Shown in pieces: positions 23,856 through 29,978 of a DNA stretch of 33,686 nucleotides. Position 1 is the first letter of the stretch. The number at the start of each line of letters is the position of its first letter. The DNA is taken from assembly GCA_003557645.1 (NCBI GenBank), contig PWNV01000020.1, forward strand, positions 142,328 through 176,013, read 5' to 3'. The notes below the pieces were generated by a model that was not told where the DNA came from, did no database searches, and worked only from the letters and a program-made list of their open reading frames with translations. A program made the position numbers and the translations under genes. Origin of the DNA: Candidatus Nealsoniibacteriota bacterium. Its GTDB lineage: Bacteria > Patescibacteriota > Minisyncoccia > Minisyncoccales > PWPS01.

Positions 23856-23883
23856 ATTATACAATAAATAACACTTTAAGCAA
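23856..23883 (-). promoter_or_regulatory. Promoter of the zinc-ribbon gene
   Basis: TTGCTT (23878-23883), 16 nt, perfect TATAAT (23856-23861). The start site near 23850 gives a leader of about 19 nt that holds the ribosome site. Confidence 0.7.
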
Positions 23884-23890
23884 ATTCCTT

Positions 23891-24673
23891 TCAATCAGAT
23901 TTTCTTTCTACCTTAAAATCAATTTCCTTTTTCATCTCTTCTACGTATTGCTTGATAATTTCTTTTAAGTAATCCCCCTCTTTCTCGGATAGTTTTATAA
24001 AACACTCCTCCTTTAATTTTTTTTCTGAAGAAGTTAATAAATGCTCTATAAAAGATTGAAAATATTCGGGGTGCCAAATATACATTGTTACAAGTTCATT
24101 AGCATCTTCTTGTGCCCTCACGGCGATTTCCGACACTCTGTTAGGAATTTTTTCATCTTGAAGATAGTCATATTGAGGAGCATTTCCCCAGATAGAGAGA
24201 CCTCTCTTGGTTTCCTCTTCTCTCTTTTGAAAGCAAAAATTAAAAAGACTGGAAAAACAAGAATTGATTTCTCCGTTTAGCGCTTTTTCATGCCACAGCT
24301 TTGAATCATCCAAGCTTTCTTTTGAAAAAAGAAGCTCCTGATAAGCATGACTTACTTCGTGGAGAAAGCGGTATTTCTTGGTCTCCTCTCCTCTCTCAGG
24401 ATAAAAATTTTCATTAGTTTCCTTGTTCATTCCAAGCCTAAAAATACAGTGCTCCCACTTTTCTTTGGGCATCCATTCTCTGGATATATAAATTTTCTTT
24501 GCACTACTAGAATAGATAAATCCCCAACTATGAGCTTGTTCCTCAATACTCCTAATATACCCTTTCTTTACCAGAAAGACTCCTAGCTCTGACTCAAGAT
24601 TAGGATTCTCGTCTCCTTCTGTTGCCTTCGAAGGAACCTGTAATATTTTTTTTACATCTTCTTCTAGGCTCAT
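23891..24673 (-). CDS. Putative cytosolic HExxH metallopeptidase-like protein
   Basis: 260 residues without signal peptide. HEVSHA at 105-110 is a HExxH zinc motif inside a hydrophobic helix (YRFLHEVSHAYQELLF), and E189 or E193 in RAQEDANELVTMYIWHPEYF could be the third ligand. The N-terminal part has YISREWMPKEKWEH before the motif, as in small zincin domains. No known family recognised. It is the last gene of a four-gene operon and overlaps the RNHCP gene in an ATGA. Substrate unknown; a toxin-associated or regulatory protease is possible but has no support here. Confidence 0.65.
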   Translation of the reverse strand: MSLEEDVKKILQVPSKATEGDENPNLESELGVFLVKKGYIRSIEEQAHSWGFIYSSSAKKIYISREWMPKEKWEHCIFRLGMNKETNENFYPERGEETKKYRFLHEVSHAYQELLFSKESLDDSKLWHEKALNGEINSCFSSLFNFCFQKREEETKRGLSIWGNAPQYDYLQDEKIPNRVSEIAVRAQEDANELVTMYIWHPEYFQSFIEHLLTSSEKKLKEECFIKLSEKEGDYLKEIIKQYVEEMKKEIDFKVERKSD

Positions 24674-24978
24674 ATTTTATTTTCACTAAGTTTTATAATT
24701 TCTTCCAGATTGTCTTCTTTATCTGATTTCACTCTGTGACGATACTTACATCGCACACATCTATAATGTATAAAATGTTCTCCTTTTTTTATTTCTACTC
24801 CCACAGGCTCCATAAGTCCCTTGCAGCTCTCTCTCCTGTCTCCTGGATTTAAATCAACATGCTTAGACCAAAGACATTTTGAGCAGTGATCAGTGTATCC
24901 CTCTCCCTTAATCATTGTTCTGCATTTTTCACATATGAAGTCTTCCTTTTTTCTTTGGAATCTTTTTTCAGAGCCCAT
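24670..24978 (-). CDS. RNHCP-domain zinc protein
   Basis: 102 residues. Conserved pattern of the RNHCP family: FICEKCRTMI, GYTDHCSKCLWSKHVDLNPG, then CKGLMEPVGVEI and YRCVRCKYRHRVK, with four cysteine pairs or singles likely to hold two zinc ions. The family name motif R-N-H-C-P reads T-D-H-C-S here, so the signature is diverged while the surrounding SKHVDLNPGDR is kept. The molecular role of the family is unknown to me. Overlaps both neighbours (11 nt upstream, 4 nt downstream), so translation is coupled. Confidence 0.85.
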   Translation of the reverse strand: MGSEKRFQRKKEDFICEKCRTMIKGEGYTDHCSKCLWSKHVDLNPGDRRESCKGLMEPVGVEIKKGEHFIHYRCVRCKYRHRVKSDKEDNLEEIIKLSENKI

Positions 24979-26092
24979 AAGTTTCCACTGTCTTCTTTAT
25001 TATTTTTTTTTCTTCAAATCTCTCTTCTATAATTTCTCTCCCCCTTTTGCCATATCTTTCTCGATCCTCATCGTTCTCAAGAAGAAATTTTATTGCTTTT
25101 GCCAGCTCTTCTTTATTTCCTGGAGTTACCAAGATACCACTCTCCCCATCTTTTACTACTTCACGACACCCTGGAATATCTGTGGTTACAACCGCCCTTT
25201 CCATAGACCCAGCCTCTAAAATGATTTTTGGAACACCTTCTCGATACTTTGAGGGAAGAACTATAATATCAGATAAATAGAGAATCTCTCTGACATTACT
25301 ACTGTTACCAAGGTACTCTATATTCCCTCTTTCTTCCCACTTCCTAATTTCTCTTAAGGGAACCGCGGAGGGGTTTTCGTCAACTGGACCAACAAGAAGA
25401 AAGGTTGCTTTTCCTTTTAAACTCTCTGCCACTTCTGCAAACTCTCCGACTCCTTTCTCATATAGCATTCGAGAAATCATAGAAACAATCTTTTCACCTT
25501 CCTCTTTTTTCCTAGGCAACTTTTCTTTTAAGGCTTCTTTTTTGTTAAAATAATTTATATCAACTCCAGAACTTTCTATAAGAACACACTTCTCTTTATT
25601 TAAACACCCTTCTCTTAAAAGGTCTTTCATGTCCTGTTTGTTTTGGAAAATTACTTTTTTACAGAAACGAAAAGAAATCTTATATAAAAAAACAACGATT
25701 TTCCTGATAAATGACTTTTCCTCTTGAAAGGCATATCCCAGTCCATTAACTGTGCAGTAAATGTTTTCCACTCCTGCCATCCTTTGACCTAGAACTCCAA
25801 AAGTGTTGGGTTTAGAGGTAAAATTATGACAAAAGTTAATCCTTTCTCTTCTACAAAGATTAAAAACTCGAAGAATATACAAAAAATCACCACCCCTCCA
25901 ATCTACCGTTCTTTTTAAGGGAAGATCAAAAAAACTTATTCCTTCCTTTTCAATGCTTTCTTTGAATCTTTCTTCTGAAGAGCTTCCAACAGCAATAACA
26001 AAAAATCCCCTTGCCTTCATCTCTTTCATCAGCCCCATTCGAAAATTATGAAGAGAGAAATCTGTGTTAGAAAAATAAGCAATTTTATTCAT
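24968..26092 (-). CDS. Glycosyltransferase, GT4 family
   Basis: 374 residues. Retaining GT-B glycosyltransferase that adds a sugar to a lipid-linked or surface glycan, cytosolic face of the membrane. N-terminal domain begins IAYFSNTDFSLHNFRMGLMK. The donor domain shows ISRMLYEKGVGEFAEVAE, FLLVGPVDE, YLGNSSNVREIL, then LPSKYREGVPKIILEAGSME with the catalytic E-x7-E (EGVPKIILE) and TTDIPGCREVVKDGESGILV. The set resembles the capsule and O-antigen enzymes that act early on the undecaprenyl-linked unit. Operon partner of the upstream 302-residue protein (4-nt overlap). Confidence 0.9.
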   Translation of the reverse strand: MNKIAYFSNTDFSLHNFRMGLMKEMKARGFFVIAVGSSSEERFKESIEKEGISFFDLPLKRTVDWRGGDFLYILRVFNLCRRERINFCHNFTSKPNTFGVLGQRMAGVENIYCTVNGLGYAFQEEKSFIRKIVVFLYKISFRFCKKVIFQNKQDMKDLLREGCLNKEKCVLIESSGVDINYFNKKEALKEKLPRKKEEGEKIVSMISRMLYEKGVGEFAEVAESLKGKATFLLVGPVDENPSAVPLREIRKWEERGNIEYLGNSSNVREILYLSDIIVLPSKYREGVPKIILEAGSMERAVVTTDIPGCREVVKDGESGILVTPGNKEELAKAIKFLLENDEDRERYGKRGREIIEERFEEKKIIKKTVETYGL

Positions 26093-26997
26093 ATACTAAG
26101 ATGCCGCTTACAGGCTCTTTCGATGTTCTCCTCCATTTTGTCTACTCCATCATTTACAATCCCTTCTTCTTTCTTTTCCTCTCTCACGTTGGCAATGATG
26201 TATAAAAGATCTTCTACTTTCCGAAGCATTCTTTTGTCCTCTAATGACTCTTTATACAGTTCCAACTGATTTTTTATCTGTTCTAGGAAGATCACTTGTG
26301 CCTTGCTGGTATGCACCCTTGTTTTTGCTTCTTTGTTTTTGGTTTGTAAAAGCTCTGCGCAATCATTAAAAAGCTCTTCCGCGTTATTTCTGTCAATACC
26401 AATTACTACAGGAACCGCCTTTTTTATTTTCCCCTTATAAACCTTTCCATCACTTCCTTCTATTTCTGAACAATAATACTTAACTTCTAGAGGAGCATCT
26501 TCATCTTTTACTTTGTTTAAATTTCTTTCTACTTTCCCTGCCACTCTTTCATAGTCAAAAGCCATACAAACATCTACAGCAAGAAAGCTTCTCTTCTTTT
26601 CGCCGTTAAACTCCAACACTAGATCCACTCCGTTCTTGTAATCATCGTAATCACAAGTTTTAATAACTACTGCTTCTCCTCCAAACCACTCGTTGAGCTC
26701 GGCTACTTCTTCAATAACTTTTTCCAACATCTTTGCTATCCTATGATTTTCCCTCTCTTCTTCTGGAAGCTTTAACTGTTTCTGCTCATATCTTTCTTTT
26801 AATTTTCTAGCAGACTTTTTGTCCCACTCTATCTCCTCTTCTCCATAATCTTCTATAAAATCCTCCATCCTTATTCTCTCTTGAGAGGCATTTTCTTCTA
26901 TAATCTTCATATTAGTTCTAAGCGACTCCTTTTCTAGAAAATCCCTTTTCGAAGGATTTAAAAACGGGTCTCTCTCTTCTATGGAATCTCTAAACAT
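26089..26997 (-). CDS. Conserved protein of unknown function, possible nuclease-like fold
   Basis: 302 residues, cytosolic, first gene of the operon with GT4, RNHCP and HExxH genes. N-terminal 80 residues are charged helices. Then comes VVIKTCDYDDYKNGVDLVLEF followed by SFLAVDVCMAFD, which has the spacing of a PD-(D/E)xK core (Asp in GVDLV, then a strand), but the usual E-x-K reads D-V-C, so activity is doubtful. A helical tail with AIDKI-like heptads ends the protein. I have no firm family name. A TATAAC or TATTAT box lies 7-10 nt before the ATG. Confidence 0.65.
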   Translation of the reverse strand: MFRDSIEERDPFLNPSKRDFLEKESLRTNMKIIEENASQERIRMEDFIEDYGEEEIEWDKKSARKLKERYEQKQLKLPEEERENHRIAKMLEKVIEEVAELNEWFGGEAVVIKTCDYDDYKNGVDLVLEFNGEKKRSFLAVDVCMAFDYERVAGKVERNLNKVKDEDAPLEVKYYCSEIEGSDGKVYKGKIKKAVPVVIGIDRNNAEELFNDCAELLQTKNKEAKTRVHTSKAQVIFLEQIKNQLELYKESLEDKRMLRKVEDLLYIIANVREEKKEEGIVNDGVDKMEENIERACKRHLSI

Positions 26998-27004
26998 AAT
27001 CTTT

Positions 27005-27013
27005 GTTATAATA
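27005..27013 (-). promoter_or_regulatory. Weak promoter of the 302-residue gene operon
   Basis: Minus strand TATTATAAC, whose TATTAT or TATAAC could serve as -10; no convincing -35. The distance to the ATG at 26997 is 7-10 nt. Confidence 0.35.
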
Positions 27014-27055
27014 GATAAACATAGTTTCCGCCTTTTACTAAGACCGAAAATGTTT

Positions 27056-28198
27056 TCAGCTTTCTAAAATTTCTTTAAACACCTTTATCTGTTTTTCTAT
27101 CATCCTTTTTGTGGAAAAGTTTTTGACAGCGTAATTTTTCGCCTTTTCTGCCATTTTTTTTCTCTTCTCCTTGTCTTCTATGGTTTCTATTATTTTTTCA
27201 CTAAACTCTTGATCACTTCTTGCTAGTACAACTTTTCCTTCCGGAAAAAATTCTTCCTGCGCAGGAGATTCAATAGCAACTACTGGAGTATTTGCAAGCA
27301 TCGCCTCCATGACAACCAATCCCTGAGTTTCTGTTTTAGATGGAAAAGCGAAAATATCACAAGCTCCGTAAACTCTTTGAACTTCTTCCTTTGGAAGGGG
27401 TCCGCAAAAAACAACCATATCTTCAATTCCCATCTTTTTCGCCTTTTCCTTCATCTCTTCAATGTCTCCCGGCCCAGCAAAAAGAATCCTTGCCTTCACG
27501 TTTTTCTTTTTAAAATCCTCTGCCGTATCAAGTAAAATATCCAAATTCTTTTCTTTGGAAATTCTTCCAACGTAGAGCACTGTTGTCACTGCTTTGGGAA
27601 CTCCAAACCTTTCTTGTAGTTCTTTTTTGGAAAACGGTTTTGGAGGAAGCTCTAATCCTGTCGGAATTACATGAACTGGAGTTTTCACTCCATAACTTAA
27701 AAGTTTTTTCTTCATCGCCTCTCCGGGAACCATAACTGCATCAACGTTGTTGCAAAGCTCCTTACTTCTTCTTCTCATGGCATAAGCTCCCATCGTTCCT
27801 GCGTAAATCCTTCCATACTCCTCTATATAGGTGTGATAGAAAAGCACTTTCGGTTTTTTAGATTTCATCATCTGTGTCTCAAAAGCATTAGGAGCCCAAC
27901 TTACCGTATGCAGCCAGTAAACATCAGGATTAAACTCTTCTGCTATTTTTTTTATTTGACTTCTTGCTTTAATTCCAAAAACCCTTTCTTTTTTCTTAAA
28001 AATGCTAGCTGTGACACTCCGAGCAACCGAAGAGAAAGCTACTGGATAATGTTCTTCTCTTGCTTTTCCTTTTTCGTAAGAAGGAGAGATAATTCTCATC
28101 TCGTGCCCTCTTTTCGTAAATCCGTCAATAGAAGTATTAACAGAGACGGTAACTCCGTTTAATAAGGGATAAGTTAGCGAAGATATTAGTATTTTCAT
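27056..28198 (-). CDS. Glycosyltransferase, GT4 family (lipid or mannosyl type)
   Basis: 380 residues. GT-B enzyme with an N-terminal GTVSVNTSIDG-type loop (LNGVTVSVNTSIDGF), which together with HTVSWAPNAFETQ resembles diacylglycerol glucosyltransferases and PimB-like mannosyltransferases. The donor domain carries VLYVGRISKEKNLDILLDTA, LFAGPGDIEEM, VVFCGPLPKEEVQRVY and FPSKTETQGLVVMEAMLANT, which includes the E-x7-E motif (ETQGLVVME). It may glycosylate a membrane lipid instead of the polysaccharide unit. No overlap with neighbours. Promoter not clear. Confidence 0.9.
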   Translation of the reverse strand: MKILISSLTYPLLNGVTVSVNTSIDGFTKRGHEMRIISPSYEKGKAREEHYPVAFSSVARSVTASIFKKKERVFGIKARSQIKKIAEEFNPDVYWLHTVSWAPNAFETQMMKSKKPKVLFYHTYIEEYGRIYAGTMGAYAMRRRSKELCNNVDAVMVPGEAMKKKLLSYGVKTPVHVIPTGLELPPKPFSKKELQERFGVPKAVTTVLYVGRISKEKNLDILLDTAEDFKKKNVKARILFAGPGDIEEMKEKAKKMGIEDMVVFCGPLPKEEVQRVYGACDIFAFPSKTETQGLVVMEAMLANTPVVAIESPAQEEFFPEGKVVLARSDQEFSEKIIETIEDKEKRKKMAEKAKNYAVKNFSTKRMIEKQIKVFKEILES

Positions 28199-28242
28199 TT
28201 TTTTCTCTTTATATAATAAGCTTGATTATTATTCTATCACAT

Positions 28243-28270
28243 AAAAAAGAAACCGGCTAAAAATTGCCGG
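28243..28270 (-). terminator. Terminator overlapping the HNH gene's stop codon
   Basis: Minus strand CCGGC, 8-nt loop, GCCGG (28253-28270), extendable by two G-U pairs, then TTTCTTTTTT. The TAG stop (28257-28259) spans the loop and 3' arm. Confidence 0.75.
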
Positions 28271-28724
28271 CCTTTTCTAATTTCTTAGCCTCTCTTTTCG
28301 CGTATTTAATATTTTTATTTATTTCGTGGAAACTGTCCACTTCTTCCTTGAATATTTTTTCAAGAAATATTATTATCTCCACTTTCGTGTATAAATTTCC
28401 AAAGGCTTTGTGCCATTCTCTGTGAATCTTTTTGGGAAAAGATATCATTATCTTTCCTCCACGACTCTTGGGTTTTATATGGTGCCTGTCATAAAGAGGA
28501 GATATCTTGAAGGTATCATCTTCCCACAATTCATAAATATCTTCGAGAAGAACGATGCCTCCGTTGTTCTTTTTTTCAACCATCAAATCAACAATTTCTT
28601 CGGCAAAAGAAAGAGCTGTGTTTTTACAAACTATTTTATTTGCAAAAACTACGCGTAGTGCGTTCTGAAACGCATAAGGCTTATTTTCAAGGAACGGAGA
28701 ACTCAGCTCATGTAACTGATTCAA
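28257..28724 (-). CDS. HNH-like protein with TTG start
   Basis: 155 residues. RHHIKPKSRGGKI followed by KIHREWHKAFGNLY gives the HH...H..WH..F pattern seen in HNH nucleases, but the central Asn position between them is not clear, so it may be inactive or bind nucleic acid only. The N-terminal half is helical (SFAEEIVDLMVEKK), the C-terminal tail basic. The TTG start is chosen because AAAGGAGGG (28732-28740) ends 7 nt before it; the first ATG lies only inside the HNH half. Transcribed alone, with its own promoter and a terminator around the stop. Unlinked to any modification gene, so no restriction system is implied. Confidence 0.7.
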   Translation of the reverse strand: MNQLHELSSPFLENKPYAFQNALRVVFANKIVCKNTALSFAEEIVDLMVEKKNNGGIVLLEDIYELWEDDTFKISPLYDRHHIKPKSRGGKIMISFPKKIHREWHKAFGNLYTKVEIIIFLEKIFKEEVDSFHEINKNIKYAKREAKKLEKAGNF

Positions 28725-28731
28725 GAATCTT

Positions 28732-28740
28732 CCCTCCTTT
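28732..28740 (-). promoter_or_regulatory. Strong ribosome binding site, TTG start of the HNH-like gene
   Basis: AAAGGAGGG on the minus strand, 7 nt from the TTG at 28724. Its context closely matches the site at 2108-2116. Confidence 0.7.
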
Positions 28741-28753
28741 TCTTGTTACTAAT

Positions 28754-28781
28754 ATAATACTAAATTTCTTCTATTTTACAA
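28754..28781 (-). promoter_or_regulatory. Promoter of the HNH-like gene
   Basis: TTGTAA (28776-28781), 16 nt, TATTAT (28754-28759). Overlaps the 3' end of the upstream gene. The leader would be about 23 nt and contains the ribosome site. Confidence 0.55.
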
Positions 28782-29896
28782 TAATAGCTCGTTGGTTCTT
28801 CTTCTACGTGTCCCTGGAACCCCTGACTATCAATGCAGTAATAATCCTTGTCTCTACTACAAAGAGCAGCCCAGGTGGCGTAGTCATCTCCATTAGAAGA
28901 GATTTCTATTCTGTACTCGCCATAATCTTTATATGTAGAACTACACTCTGGAACTCTTTCTTTTATCCAATTCCAATCTTCAGACTCCTCATGATTTTCA
29001 TAACTACCCTCTGTGTTCCGATAATAATTAATGTTCTCTTTTATTTTATTGAAGTGTTCCACAATCTCCTCGTCTATCGCTCTTCTCTCCAGTTCGCTTA
29101 ACATTTCTATTTCTGCTTCTTTCGAAGTTAAAAACTTCTCCGGAGAATTAATAGAGAAGTCTTGATTAAAACTAGAAAGGCTAACTGTTGTTTTTTTGCT
29201 TATAATCCCTTTTTGTGAAATTGAATCCAATTCTTCCAGAACCACCTCTCCTTGCCAAACAACCTCCCTTATGAAATAGTTTCTGTCCACCCAGACACTT
29301 ACCTTCTCTTCCTTAAAAAGAGCATTGTAGGCGTGGAGCTCCATGCCTCTTATCATCTCTCTTCCCTTATATTCTTCCATTTCAAGATAATCTCTAAAAC
29401 CAAGGAAAATTTCTGTCATGTCTTTTTCTGAAATAATTTCAGCAACCCCCTCTCCCTCCTTAAATATCTTGCCTAGATCTTCTTTTTCTTCGATCTTTAT
29501 CCATTTATTTTCAACTCTTTTCACCTCCTCTTTTACCGCTCCCCAGAAAGGAACCGTAACAACGTTAATATATAAATCGTCTTCTTCTTTAATCATATTA
29601 ACTCGAAGATCAAAAGACGTTCCTTTAGAAAAATAATTGACTGCGTATTCTCCTTTCACCCTTTCCTTCTCAAGATCAATATCCATAACTCCAGAAAAAA
29701 CACCCTCAACGGGGGAAATGTCTCCATACTTAAAAGAAGTGTTGATATCACTTCGAAAAGAGCTAACTTGGAAAGTGTTCTCTACCGCCTTTTTGAATCC
29801 TTTCTCAGGGTCAATTTCTTCTTCTGCAAAAAAGTAGGTCCAAGCAAAAAAAGCCAGCAATAACACCGAAACTATGGTTAAATAATTTTTCCACAT
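28760..29896 (-). CDS. Membrane-anchored protein with beta-domain and pilin-like C-terminus
   Basis: 378 residues from the ATG at 29896; a TTG at 29950 is possible but lies upstream of the TATAAT box and is rejected. One membrane segment (YLTIVSVLLLAFFAWTYFF) anchors an external part. Residues about 40-260 are beta-rich (GVFSGVMDIDLEKERVKGEY, SFDLRVNMIKEEDDLYINV, KVSVWVDRNYFIREV), recalling the LolA/LppX lipid-binding fold by pattern only. The last 110 residues (YYRNTEGSYENHEE, YRIEISSNGDDYATWAALCS, YYCIDSQGFQGH) resemble the globular end of type IV pilins, with four cysteines. Divergent from the O-antigen ligase gene. Confidence 0.65.
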   Translation of the reverse strand: MWKNYLTIVSVLLLAFFAWTYFFAEEEIDPEKGFKKAVENTFQVSSFRSDINTSFKYGDISPVEGVFSGVMDIDLEKERVKGEYAVNYFSKGTSFDLRVNMIKEEDDLYINVVTVPFWGAVKEEVKRVENKWIKIEEKEDLGKIFKEGEGVAEIISEKDMTEIFLGFRDYLEMEEYKGREMIRGMELHAYNALFKEEKVSVWVDRNYFIREVVWQGEVVLEELDSISQKGIISKKTTVSLSSFNQDFSINSPEKFLTSKEAEIEMLSELERRAIDEEIVEHFNKIKENINYYRNTEGSYENHEESEDWNWIKERVPECSSTYKDYGEYRIEISSNGDDYATWAALCSRDKDYYCIDSQGFQGHVEEEPTSYYCKIEEI

Positions 29897-29906
29897 AACA
29901 TCGCAT

Positions 29907-29912
29907 ATTATA
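29907..29912 (-). promoter_or_regulatory. -10 box of the membrane-anchored protein gene
   Basis: Perfect TATAAT on the minus strand, 10 nt before the ATG at 29896. The -35 region (TTTCCT at 17 nt) is weak. Confidence 0.5.
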
Positions 29913-29943
29913 CTAGTTTTATTGTAATAAGGAAAGCATCTGA

Positions 29944-29972
29944 TTGTCAAAACCAGTAAAAGAAATTATAAT
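29944..29972 (+). promoter_or_regulatory. Leaderless promoter of the O-antigen ligase gene
   Basis: TTGTCA (29944-29949), 17 nt, perfect TATAAT (29967-29972). Six nt follow before the ATG at 29979, so transcription should begin at the start codon. Confidence 0.7.
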
Positions 29973-29978
29973 CTAATC

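Noticed and set aside
28257-28724. Homing endonuclease or restriction enzyme
   Set aside because: No intron, intein, or methyltransferase is nearby, and the HNH pattern is diverged.
29897-29950. TTG start extending the 378-residue protein by 18 residues
   Set aside because: The TTG is the start of a TTGACA hexamer and lies upstream of the TATAAT box at 29907-29912; the added residues do not improve the membrane anchor.
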